NCBI GenBank assembly: GCA_030063045.1
Contig: JAQSEB010000054.1
Location: forward strand, 1,178,001-1,242,000
Source of the DNA: Pratylenchus scribneri
Taxonomy: Eukaryota > Nematoda > Chromadorea > Rhabditida > Pratylenchidae
Length of the DNA: 64,000 nt
Direction of reading: 5' to 3'
Position numbers and translations under genes: made by a program. Shown here piece after piece: positions 1 to 11,596 of the stretch (position 1 is the first letter of the stretch; each line of letters begins with the position of its first letter). A model generated the notes under the pieces. It did no database searches. It was given only the letters and a program-made list of their open reading frames with translations, and was not told the DNA's origin.

Positions 1-2784
1 TGGAAAATAAACTAATCGCCGAACACAAAAAACTTCAAAAGGTTTAGTAATTTAATGTTTGATTCATAAAAAAATTTTTTAGTTGGCCAGACGTTATGTG
101 AAAAATTACAATCTCAAAGACAGCGAAGTTCCCAATTTGATGAATTCCTCTGCATATGAAGCATTACTTTTCCATCACTACGCTTGGCAAAATGGAGAAA
201 AGTCATGGGATCATTTTGTTGAAATGGCATTGGTAATCATTTAAAGGAAAAATATTTAATTTAAATTATTTATTTTAGAGCGCAATCGCTGATCGAGCTG
301 AAATTCGGACCCAATATTTTGAATTCCTTTTTAACCGAGGATTTGCGGACAAAGCTTTACATTTGGCTCAATTGATACATTTGAAAGAATCAGATTATCC
401 TCTACGATTGCGAAACTTCATTGAACAAAATCCAGAAATGTCTTCAAACATCCGTGACAAAATTAAAAAGTAATTTTTATTTAAATTAATTATTCCAATT
501 CTAACAAAATTTAGTAATAATGAAATCAAACGGAGGAATGAGGAAATTGATTCGGAGAATGTTTGCAAATTGGATGATGGAACACCAATCATTTTGGTTG
601 ATGACAGAGAAGCATTTAATGATTTGATCGAAGTTCTCACCAAAATAACGAAGAATAAAAAAGAACTCATCGGAATTGATGCGGAATGGAGGCCACATTT
701 TTTGTCGGCAACGGAACGGTAATATTTTCAAAATTATCATCGTAAAATTTAAAATTAAAGAATTTCAATCATTCAAATTGCCATTTCCTCTGCCGTTTAT
801 ATTGTTGATGTTCTTTGGTTGGAAGAAAGGATTTTCATAACGGAAGAAGAATGGATTAAATTTTTCCAAACATTGTTTTGCAATGAAACAAGGAAAATTG
901 GTAAAATTTATTCATTTTTATAAAAATACATTAATAATATTTAGGCTACGATATTCGAAATGATATTCGGGTGATCAAAAGCACATTCCGATTTGTTGAA
1001 AATATTTTGAAAAACTCAAAACATATTATTTGCTTATACAAATTGCTCCAAGAGGTTTATTTTGTCATCAATAATTTTTAAATTATTATTTTAGGTTCAA
1101 CTTTTGCCGAGTGCATCATTACTTGTTTTTGGAGGTAAATATAATTCAATATATTTTTCGTATATTTAATTTATTTAAGCGGATCCACCGAAAAGATTGG
1201 GATTGTCGGATGTCGTGGAACATTTTTTGAATATCAAATTGTTGAAAACGGAAAGGATTGGAAATTGGTGCTTGCGACCATTGAGGATGGAGCGTATGTT
1301 TAAATTCATTTATTTTAATTAATTTAAATCTTAGAGAAGAAATATGCAGCGATGGATGCTTTTTCATTGGTTAAAATTTATCGCAAAATTGCTCCGGAAT
1401 TTAGAAGGTAAAATATTTCTTTTCAAATAATTAATTATATTTAATTGAAATTTAGGCTCAGACAAGACCAACAATTGGCATTGCAAGAATGTGCCATTGT
1501 CAAAATTATCCCAGAAGAAAAACAAATGCCTCGCATTGCGATGGTTGCTGATGGACAATATATTTCAAAAAAGGAAGGAGAAGAGGATTTTACTACAAAT
1601 ATTCAGGTTTATATTTCCATTTATTTCATTTTTATATTCTTTTTAAATAGAAAGTCTCGGATGAATTATTGAATACTGCCGCAACATTAAAATCAGTCGA
1701 TGATGTTCGTTTTGTCGTGGATTCAATGCTTTTTGGGTAAAAAAATAATTTTAAATTCTGAAATATAATTTTATTTTTAGATTGGGAATTCATTTGCGTA
1801 AATGTGGATTTGACACTCGATTGATGGCCAATAGATCGGAAATTGTTGATTTTTGTAAAAAGGAAGAAAATAGTGATTTTGTGGTGTTGAGTACCGGAAA
1901 AGGTCATAAACAGGTTGGTTTTGGATTTTTGACCGAATTTAAATTAATTATCCCTCCTCCTCCTTTTCAGCTTGAAACTTCTCTTGGTCCGACTAGATGC
2001 TTAAATGTTCCCATTTCAACCCACAACGGCGCAACTCCACACTCTTTATTGGTCAACCATATTATGCGAAAATTGAACATTGTTATACGTCGAGAAAATA
2101 TGTGGTAATAAATTTATAGAGCTAATATTTTTCCAAAAAATATTCATTTAATCTAGGTCACGATGTGTTGATTGCAATAAAAGAGCTTTTGTCAAAATTC
2201 CAATGCAAATTGTTCGAGTTATCGCTTATATGAATGTAAGTCAATATTAATAATAATTATTGTTTATTATTTAATTAAAGGCTGTTAGAGGAGGTATTTT
2301 TATTAAAATATTTACAAATGAATTAATTTATTTAAATTATAGGATTTGCAACAAAGTATTCAAATGCTGCGCGATGAAAGTGAATTGGTTATCCGACTGA
2401 CTCCTCAAATCAATAATGGAGAACATCCGAGGCAAAAGTCCATTTTATATTCCATTCCTTTTTCTAATAATTCTTATTTTAGTACAAATTTATTGGGAGA
2501 AAATGACTATTATCTTTATGAAGATGAACACGCTGTGCTTTGTGAGACCCGCTATTGTACAGTGGACATAATGTAAAAATAATCATTCACAATTATTTTA
2601 CTTATTATTGGCTTTTAGCAACAAATTGGTATTGGCCGAGGGTCGCGGTGCTCCAGTCCCAATTCATATGAGCTTAAAATACAAGAAGGAGTCATTTGCC
2701 GCACCGGATTTAAATTTTTTTGTTTGTGTTGAATGCGGCAAAACCACCCAATATGACAATACAACCAACAATGACGATGAATGA
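1..2784 (+). CDS. mut-7: MUT-7/EXD3-type 3'-5' exonuclease, 5' end outside window
   Basis: This is the 3' part of a multi-exon gene; the start lies before the window. The DEDD exonuclease signature is visible in order: IGIDAEW (DxE at 678-686), GYDIRNDIR (from 945) and YAAMDAFSLVKIY (Asp at 1355-1357, with the late Tyr of DEDDy enzymes). A Mut7-C domain follows: FVVDSMLFGLGIHLRKCGFDT (about 1705-1825), a tract ending VVLSTGKGHKQ, and Cys pairs RCVDCNKR (about 2160) and CVEC (about 2727) that look like zinc ribbons. Exons are separated by AT-rich introns of about 40-60 bp. The protein ends in an acidic NNDDE tail with TGA at 2782-2784. In C. elegans MUT-7 acts in the Mutator complex in siRNA amplification and transposon silencing; EXD3 is the vertebrate relative. 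The family call is firm; one-to-one orthology with mut-7 is inferred. Confidence 0.85.
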
Positions 2785-2875
2785 TTTCACTTAATTTTTG
2801 ATGATTCACTTGACGATAATTCATTTCTTTTTGATTTATTGCACTTAATTTATTGATTTTACATAATTTTATACA

Positions 2876-2881
2876 AATAAA
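2876..2881 (+). other. Polyadenylation signal of the mut-7-like gene
   Basis: A canonical AATAAA lies 92 bp after the stop codon, followed by a short T-rich stretch. It fits the 3' end of the exonuclease transcript. Confidence 0.6.
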
Positions 2882-3007
2882 ACGTGGAGCTTTATTATTT
2901 TAATTTTTTATTGCGTTTTTGTTTCGTACTATTTCCATACTTTTTAAATTTTCCTTGAAACCGAAACTAATGAGAAATATAATATTAGTCGAAGTGAAAG
3001 CAATCAA

Positions 3008-3191
3008 TCAAAATTGTGGTTGGGAACGAACGGCAGCTTTTTGGGTGGATCCGCCAAATGTTTCCAATTCTTCCTAAATTCAATAAAAAAATAAAAGCTA
3101 GTTTAGCAAAGCATTCACTTGTCAATCTTTCTGGGACATTTTCGGTCTGAAAAGTTCCATAAGACGCCCACATCCATTTATAATTTCCCAT
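3008..3191 (-). CDS. Possible tiny two-exon gene, unrecognised
   Basis: On the minus strand an ATG at 3191, directly behind a TAATAACAG acceptor, opens MGNYKWMWASYGTFQTENVP. A GT...AG interval of about 45 bp (about 3077-3121) would join it to a second exon ending QKAAVRSQPQF-stop at 3008. The two exons read through only if the second AG (GGAAG) is used as acceptor. The product would be about 45 residues, basic and aromatic at the N-terminus, like several small mitochondrial subunits, but I cannot name it. It lies between the mut-7 poly(A) signal and the divergent start at 3235. It may be chance. Confidence 0.25.
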
Positions 3192-3213
3192 TCTGTTATT
3201 ACTTAACAATTAA

Positions 3214-3223
3214 ATTATTTTAG
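3214..3223 (+). other. Candidate spliced-leader acceptor
   Basis: ATTATTTTAG ends 11 bp before the ATG at 3235, and the region upstream on the + strand has no exon that needs it. This is the arrangement expected for trans-splicing of a spliced leader to the RS-rich gene. It is inferred from position and consensus only. Confidence 0.4.
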
Positions 3224-3234
3224 AAAAATACAAA

Positions 3235-5477
3235 ATGAATTCAAAGAGTTATAAGTCACGAATTGATTCAAATAGACTACCAGCTGCATATTCACAAGAA
3301 AGGCATCATCATAATAGAAATGAACGATCACCATCTCCATTTGCTTATCGGCAGAGTTTAAGGTTCTTTAAAATGTTGAAATAAAAATAATAAGCGATAT
3401 TTATTTAGATATTCTTCATCATCGAGTCGACCTTATTTCGGAAGAGGAAGACCTATATTATCGCGTTTAAGTTTCGGCTCTAGTAGAGGAGGGCGATTTA
3501 CCCATATACCATACCATGCTCGGCCGGATATTTCACCACCACGAAATACTTCGAGACGGTCTCCTTCACCACATCGGCATATTGCAAAAAGAGAAGAAAG
3601 ATTGCCTCGTCATCGATCACGGTCCAGATCAATTAGAAGAGAAATTATTAAGCGCCGTTCACCATCACCGAATTGGCTGATTAGAGGAAGAGGAAGGGCA
3701 GGATTCCGAGGAGGGAGAGTATCGAGATCAGCAATAATTGGAAATTTTGGTTTGATATTTTAAAATATTCCAAATTCATATCATATTGTTTAGGATGTCC
3801 AATCTTTCATAAACCCGATTATGAAGTTTCGCCGGACAGAACGAAAGACGATGATGATGACGATGCTTCAAATGGCATAATTGAGGACAGAGAAAAAATC
3901 TTTCAAAAGATGATGGATTCGAAGAGAAACGAAAATGTAATTCTACTCTTCATTATTTTGGGTTGAAATTATAATCAATATGGGAAGAGAAGGCAACTTT
4001 CTGATGGTTAAAAAACTGGGAAGAAGAATAAAAATATTTTTTAAAAAATGAGGGTAAAATGGAAAAGAAGAACTTCCAAAGAAGAAAATTTGACTGACGT
4101 TTGGCGTTTATAGCTGGATCAATATTATCGTTATCGGGATATGCTAAATGAATACGATCGACGCAATCGAGGAGAAGGAATGATGAAGAGACGACATTCA
4201 ACACCGGACAAGAAACGAGCGGTTGATGAGCAAAAACCGAAACGGAAGAAGACGAAAGAATATGATGAGAAGAAAGATAGTACTAGTAAGGAGGAATTGG
4301 AAGAAATTGATTGTTCTGGTAAATAAACATTTTATAATGTAATTCATCTTTTTATAGGAAACGATGAAAAAACTGATCAAATTGAAGAAGAAATGCCATC
4401 CTCGGATAAAAAGAATCATAAGCATAAAAAGGAGGAGGATGCTGAATTTAATGAAGGAAAAGAATATGATGGGGAAACTGATGAAAAGCAACCATCTGAC
4501 AATGAGGATGAGTTGGATTATGATGAGTTAGTTTATAATATTTTCCATAATAAATTAATAATTCAATAATATTCAGCAAAATTTCGGATGTTCACCAGCA
4601 AAATAATGAACAAAAGGACAATGATTACTACGATGAAGAGCAATTTGAGGGAGAAGAAATAAATTTTGATTTAGTTGATAATGGTCCAAGCAATGAAAAG
4701 GTAATCAATTAAAATACTTTGCATTTTATTAATATTTTTAAGGCATCTGCTGAAGAATCTGCTTCAAATCAACAAAGAAATGAACAATCTATTCAAAGTA
4801 TTTTTAATTGTTTTAAAAATTGTATTAATTTTAATTTTTTAAGCAATTCCAACAAAAACATTGATTCAAGAATTTATTCCACTTCTTCAAACATCGATTG
4901 AAAATGGATTATCGATTGCAGTGAAAGATATGGAAAAGAAAAGGTAACCCCTTAACCATGAATTAACTAGCTTAGTGGATTGTGGAATAGTTTATAAATT
5001 ATGTGGGATCAAAGTTCGAATCATCCAAATGTAAAAAAGCGGCCAATGATGTTCACCCAGTTCTGCTACTGAATGTCAATTTGTTGACAATTTACCTCTC
5101 ATAGATACTACTGAGGCTGCTAATAAAAATATTTTTATCGGCATTCAAATCAATATTTTATTTTTAAGGATGATTTCCTCGCCAAGCCAATCAAAGAAAA
5201 AATCGGGTAAAATTTCAAAGCGCAAGAAGGGGGGCAAGAAATCAAAATCACCAAATGCAATGAATGGAGAACAAGTTTGTTAAGGGATTTGGGATTTCTT
5301 ACTCTTCCTAAAATTTATTTTTAGATTCATGAGAAGGAAGAATTGGAATCGAATGATCTAACGAAGCAGAATGAACCAAAGTCACTAATGGAATTATCGC
5401 TTACGAAGTTTGTAGCAGAAACGGCATTTAAATTGCTGAATACAACATCATTGATGAAATCAGAAGAAGACGAATGA
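3235..5477 (+). CDS. Arginine/serine-rich nuclear-type protein, unrecognised family
   Basis: A multi-exon gene opening MNSKSYKSRIDSNRLPAAY. The first about 160 residues are full of RS, SPSP and RGRG motifs (RRSPSPHR, RSRSRSIRR, RGRGRAGFRGGR). A short ordered-looking piece, FGCPIFHKPDYEVSPDRTK, comes next, then an Asp run and a helical stretch DQYYRYRDMLNEYDRRNRGEG (about 4114-4176). The second half is a highly charged Lys/Glu tract, then a helix TLIQEFIPLLQTSIENG (about 4858), a Lys-rich block (KSGKISKRKKGGKKSKSP) and the end MELSLTKFVAETAFKLLNTT with TGA at 5475-5477. This composition is typical of splicing-speckle or mRNA-processing proteins, so a nuclear RNA-related role is inferred from composition alone. 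I do not recognise the family. Short AT introns interrupt it at about 3364, 3751, 3937, 4320, 4526, 4700 and later. Confidence 0.7.
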
Positions 5478-5788
5478 TAAATGAAAATTGAGATTTGCGG
5501 GTTTAGCAAGAAAGTATTTACTAATTGAACAACCTGTATTACTTTTTAATTGCCTTTCGGTATTTCATTGAGAATAGCACTTCTTTTTAATTTGTGCAAT
5601 TTATTTAACGTTGATAAATGATTTTATAAAGTGTTAAAACATTCTATTGTTCTATCAATTTTTTATATCATTTATTTGTGATGATGATAAGAATCTATTG
5701 GCTTTTGACTCTGTTATTTATGCTTTATTTCGTAAGTTTTTAGATGAAGAAAGAACATTTTAAAAATAAATCTCTCGGACTTGACTAA

Positions 5789-8700
5789 ATGTCTACAAAC
5801 TCCACAGATCTCATAAAATTCATTGATGAGGCTGTGAGAGTTGAAGCACTAGTTTGGGTTTTTGGGACGGTTTTGATTTTATAATTTATTAAAAATTTAT
5901 TTTTTATAGAAAATTCTAAATAATCTCGAAATGGAAGATCGACGTCGATTATTTGAATATTTTATTATTGCTGGACTAAATGAACAAGAACAGCTTGTCG
6001 AATTCCAAACGCAACAATCTGAAAATAATTCATCCAATGTGGAACAAAAAGCACCAATTACGGATATTTGTGTCGTGTTCACCAGTGCTGGAGAATCAGT
6101 ATTAAATATTTTAATAAATAAAATTAAATGATTTATTAATAGACACCCGCCGGTTACGAAAGAATAGAGACAACTCCATCCGGCTATCCAGCAAATTTGA
6201 ATCATGGTTCGCTCCGCTCATCAGCTGCCTGTTTTATTTGCTATAAACGCGGTTATCACAAGCCTCCATTAATTGATCTGGGAATTTTGGATGAGAGCAA
6301 AGGAGAAAAAGCAATGAAGGTTGGAATATTTTTAAAGAATATATTTTTATAAATTAAAAAGGATGCAATTGTAATTGACAAAACCCCTTATGGACTTCCT
6401 GCCAATATCAGCAATAGTTCACAAGGCCTCTATTTTACAATCAGAAGAGCACAACCAAATGCGCCACCGCATCAACTTGTCATTACTGAAATTTGCATTA
6501 TTCTGGAGAACAAAGGCGAATTACCACCGCATACATATTACAAAATTCCAAAAAATTTGAGCAGGGTAATAATAACTAAATTAAATTATTTAATTTTAAG
6601 CAAATTTTAGAGTATGCTTGGATCTGAAGTATATGTTTGTTACAAAAAATCTCAACTTGTCTGTAAACGAATCGCCTATAAGCCAGCGGTCCTTGATTGT
6701 TTTCCACAAGTTAAGAACACCGAAGACTCAATTCTAGTCCAAAATGTGCCAAAATTTTTCCTACCAATGGGAGCTACGATTGAAGCCTGGCCAGAAAGAT
6801 GCAAAGGAACGGAAAAAACACCAATTGCGAGAACATTTAGCACTTGCGTTTTCACTGATGAGGTTTTCTAATTTTAATTAAAATTCATTTTTGATTTATC
6901 TAGGCTTATAACAATTATTATGGTGCATCGGTCACTTTTTACGAAGCATACACAAATTCATTGAGTGAATTGCAAAAGGATAAATTGGATTTGGGCCAAG
7001 ACGACCAATCAACATCTGCTAATCCAGAAGAAAATCAAATAACAACGAATTCAAAAGTGAATAAGAGGGCAGTTTATTATTGCAACAAGGCTGTTTGCAT
7101 TGTTTCCCGATATCCATTTTTTGAACCATTTCGACGTTTCCTTTATTTTTTGCTCAATGCTGTTACTGGCCAGTCTAAAATACCCATCGAACGATATATT
7201 TCGCATTTAGTAAGTACAATTAATACAATAATAAATAATAATTATTATTTAAGATGTACGAAGTACCATTTCCATCGCAAACAAGGCCAAGGATTTTAAT
7301 GGAACTTGGCACGGATATGATTGCATTTGAAAGCAGCGATGATAGCCAAATACCATTAAGTGGTGCCGGTTTTGTTGAGACATTGAAATGTTTGGGAGTG
7401 GAAAATTTACTTTACGCAATGTTATTGACACTTTTGGAACAAAAGGTTTTTATTAAATTGAAATGTATATAAAATTAATTTTTAAGATTCTTGTTCATTC
7501 TTTGAGACCTTGGCTTTTGGCCACTGTTACCGAGACTTTATGTGCCATTATATTTCCATTCTATTGGCAACTCCCATATATTCCGCAGTGTCCATTGGAG
7601 CTTGCCGGTATTTTTCATGCACCACTTTCATTTATGGCTGGTGTTGATTCAAGGTAAATTTAATAACTATAATCACAGTTTATCTTGATATTTATTAGAT
7701 ATTTTGATCTCAAAGATGATCCCCCATCCGATGTGACCTGCTTTGATTTAGACACCGTATTTTTTTACATTTTTTCTGTGTTGTAAAATTTAACTTTTTT
7801 AGGGTACAATAAGCAAATCAACGGTTCGAAAATTGTATAAATTGGATTTATTGCCTAAAAAATTGCTCAAACGATTGCGCACTGCATTGGAAACAATTAT
7901 GCAGAAAAATTCTGGTGAAATGAGGAATTTAAAAGATCCTGAACAAGTTCATTTGCATCGAACTCAATCGGAATTTGCAATCAGAGAGGCCTTTCTAAAG
8001 TAAATTTATTTATTGAGGAAAATCAGTATAATTTTGAATTATTTCCAGATTTATGTGCTCTTTAATGGACGGATACACTGATTACCTGTGCCCACTTTTA
8101 CAACCTCCGGAAGCAGGCGAAGCAACTGACTTTCAACGTTTATTTGATTGGGATCATTTCCTCCAATCTCGGGACAGAAATTCACTCGAATTTTATCGCA
8201 AATTTCGAGAGACAATTTGCTTCACTCGATTCATTGAAGAAAGATCCGGTGCGATAATGGATCGAAGCGATGTTTTGGATAAAAGTTCATATTATGTATT
8301 TTTTGATGATTGCATTGCAAAATTGAAAGAAGGTATTTTTTTTAAATTTTATTTATTCAGAATTTATTTATTTTAGTACAATTTACAAAAAGTTCTAAAG
8401 AGAAATCGTCGATTAAAGAAGAAATAAACAATCTTCGTTTGCTGGATTGGGATTTGATGCGAGCAAATCGAACAATTGTTATTCAATCGCCGCATATATT
8501 GGATGTAGAAATTAGAGACAAAAATTTTCAATACGAATCATTTCCATCAAAATTCATTGACAAATATTTCGAAAAGGATCTCATTTTTCGTTCATTTGAA
8601 AATTCAAATGTACAAAATTTGACAGAAAATGTACCTACAAAATTATTAGGTTAATTATTATTTAAATAATTAATCAATTAATAATTATTTAGGTCAAAAA

Positions 8701-11017
8701 GATTTTTACATATTGCGAACGAGGCAAGAAATTCGCAAATCAATGTTGGACACTTCAATGCTCCAACAACAAAATGCACTTTATTGGCCACGTTCTGTCC
8801 TTTTCTTTGCCTATTCAATTTGGTTTATGCAATTGCCTTCATTGATGTTTGTGACCAGGAACAAACGAAAAATGTTGATATTTGCACTCAGAGTAAATTT
8901 TAATTATTAAAATTTAAAATTAAATAAATTTAAGGTTTTATCCAGAATGGAACAATTGGGTCTCCCATTCCACGATCAAATGTGCTTTAGATTGGTTATG
9001 CAACTTTGCGGCGAAAATAATCATCCAGAAATTGCTGTACAAATTTTGCGTAAAATGTTTCGTCTTGGCATAGTCCCAAATGCAATCACTTATAAAATTT
9101 ACCATCGATCATTGTTGCAGGTTAATCAATAAATCCAAAATAAAAATAATTTATTTTTAGAGTGAATGGCCTTCGGAAAGGAGAAGAAAAGCAATGGATG
9201 CATGGAATCGATTAAGTATTCGGATAGAAGTGTGCGCTCGTTTTCGTTCATTCCTACCTCAAAATCAAAATAATATATTGGATCAACAATTACAATCGAA
9301 GATTTCACAACAAAGTCAAAATGAATTTGATGAATCGATTAAAAAAGATGAAATTATTCATGAAATTGGTATATTTCATTATTTTAACATTTTATATTTA
9401 TTATTTAAAGGTGTGATGGATGTAAATGAAGAAGAAAATTCAAATGATCAGAAAAAATTCGATCCAATTGGGGAAAATTCTTCAATTTCCGCTGATCCAT
9501 TGGGCGCCGAAATGGCCAATTCATTGCCAACATCACAAAGTCATCATAATCAATTTGAAAAGTTGAATCAAATTCGACCAAAACAAACACTTAGAACAAC
9601 AAATTCATTGAAAAATATTAACAGCACAAAAAGCCCTTTTCTAAGTCCAAGTCGAGAAAAATTTATTCGAGAGCATTCGGCTTCACCATTTTCTGGAGAA
9701 AACAATGAGGGAGGGGACAAAATTTCGCTGAATAGTGATAAACGGAAGAAGAAATCATTTCGGGCGACTTCTTGGCTTAAAAGCATTGCATCCAATTCTC
9801 CAATTTTGAATACTCTAATTCCAGGAAATTCTGGTTGATATAAGATTATTTTTATCTAAATATTTTTAATTTTGAAATTTTTAGAAAATTTGGATAAGAT
9901 CAGTCGGGAAAGTAGCAGCACAAATTCGGATATTCCATCCATTTCAAATTCAACAAACAGTGCATCGCCGAACATTTTCACATTGGCCAATAAAATGAGG
10001 AAAAAAGCATTACGAAGTTAGATTTTAAATAATTAAAAATAAATGCACTAATTTTTATTTTTAGCATATAATGATGTTTTGGGACCAGCCACCGAATTGT
10101 TGGAACGCACGGGACTGAATCCTACAAGAATGATCAATGAGGCGAAGCTAAATTTAAGCAAATCTTATCGTTCCGCCGACCATTCTGGACTATCCACAAT
10201 TTCTTCTTCCCAGGAAAATTTAATAAATTCCAGCGGCGACTTTTTCTTTGTATTTGACAAATAATTAAATTAAAATAAATTAAAATTCATAGATTTATGC
10301 AAGAAGGGCGAAGGATATTCTTTCAATAAATTATTGGATGCAAGATATTTTGCCAGAAGATGATACTGAACTCAAAAAAGTTTGGCTAAGAGATGGTCAA
10401 AGCGAAGAATTACTCGAAGAATATCTCGGTAATATTTTATATATTATTTTAATAATAATCAAATTTATTTAGATGTATTGATTTGTTCCTCTTCGCTTTG
10501 TTCCAATTGTAATGAATTAATTTATGACGATGAATTGACAATTGGATGGACACCGGACGACGCAAATTGGAACAGTCTTTGCCCTCATTGCCAGCATAGT
10601 TTCCTGCCTTCATTGAAAATCTGCATTCAAATCAAACAAAATCAAGAAGGTGAAGGCCCAAATGTTTCAAACAGTTCCAATATTTCGCCCAGCAAAGATG
10701 GAAAGGTTAAAATATTTAATATTAAATCCAAATTTAATTTTTAGATAGTCCGGGCATTCACCGTTCCATATATCAGTCCATTGATTTTACGGAGGGAACT
10801 TGAAAATCTGCTGGCCAATGAAGGTCCATTGATGTTGAGTCGACCATCCGTGCGAATTTCTCACCCAATCATCTTTTGGAACATTTTCTACTATTCCCGA
10901 CGCCTGGAACTGCCAACGCACATTCTCACATGGATTTCACCGGCTGTGGTGATTCATTGCCTGCAGGATATGCCAAAACTTCCGGATGAATTTGAGATGG
11001 AACAAAACAAATGTTGA
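5789..11017 (+). CDS. DENN domain-containing protein 4 (Crag-like Rab GEF)
   Basis: A large multi-exon gene starting [20 protein letters not shown]. An MABP domain comes first ([22 protein letters not shown], about 6080-6870). It is followed by the tripartite DENN module: upstream DENN ([20 protein letters not shown], about 7105), core DENN ([22 protein letters not shown] and [19 protein letters not shown], 7395-7655) and downstream DENN ([15 protein letters not shown] and [10 protein letters not shown], about 7970-8330). A PPR-like helix pair ([21 protein letters not shown], about 9025) lies in the middle, as in vertebrate DENND4 and fly Crag. The C-terminus has a Cys-rich patch [11 protein letters not shown]...CPHCQHSF (about 10500) and a conserved end block [19 protein letters not shown]. 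The family acts as an exchange factor for Rab10/Rab11-type GTPases in membrane traffic. The stop is at 11015-11017. The Ser-rich linker at 9420-10260 is poorly conserved. Confidence 0.85.
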
Positions 11018-11596
11018 AAAATCAGTCAGTTTAATAAATTTTAAAATTATTAAAATAAAATATAGATTAGGGAATTAATAAACACATTTTATAACAAAAA
11101 AGAATGGTTGTCATGGTAATAAAATTACGCTATTTTCTACGCTCTTTTAACACTTTGTTGTTAACTATTTCTTCAATTCTTTTTCTTTAATCTCGTATAA
11201 AATGGTCAGAAATGCAAAATATTGTGTGGTGGATAAATTGGGTAACTGATGCCAGCCGGCAATTGAGAAAAACCACAATAAAAACAGTGCCAAGCAGGTG
11301 AGGCTGGCCAAGCCTCAACCTTTCTATTCTACAAAAAATAAGACAATTTCCATGACACCCCTTTCCTTTCCTCCTTTAATTTGCTTCTCAAATGGAAGCT
11401 TTTCCATTTATCAATTCCACTGTTGTTTTCTATTCCCCTCAATCTTTAAGAGAACTCGCAAGTTAGCACTTATCCAACTTCCACTTCCGAGTTTAATAAC
11501 ACATCATTTCCTTTTATTGCCCATTCTTTTAAATCATTTCAAACAAATTATAAATCAAAAATTTTAAGAGAAAAATTTCTCAATTTTAATTCTAAA
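11018..11596. other. Intergenic region before IFT54, holds an X-box
   Basis: No coding exon is supported here; the reading frame over 11298-11567 is low-complexity and lacks a plausible protein. The stretch holds the 3' end of the DENND4 transcript (AATAAA-like AT-rich sequence near 11050-11080), the X-box at 11107-11120, and a pyrimidine-rich leader before the ATG at 11597. Confidence 0.5.
11107..11120 (-). promoter_or_regulatory. X-box (RFX/DAF-19 site) upstream of IFT54
   Basis: Read on the minus strand the sequence is ATTACCATGACAAC, which matches all positions of the nematode X-box consensus RYYNYYATRRNRAC. It lies about 480 bp upstream of the start of the IFT54/DYF-11 gene. X-boxes bound by the RFX factor DAF-19 drive most intraflagellar-transport genes in C. 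elegans, usually closer to the ATG. Its location in front of the only ciliary gene in the window makes a chance match less likely. Confidence 0.65.
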
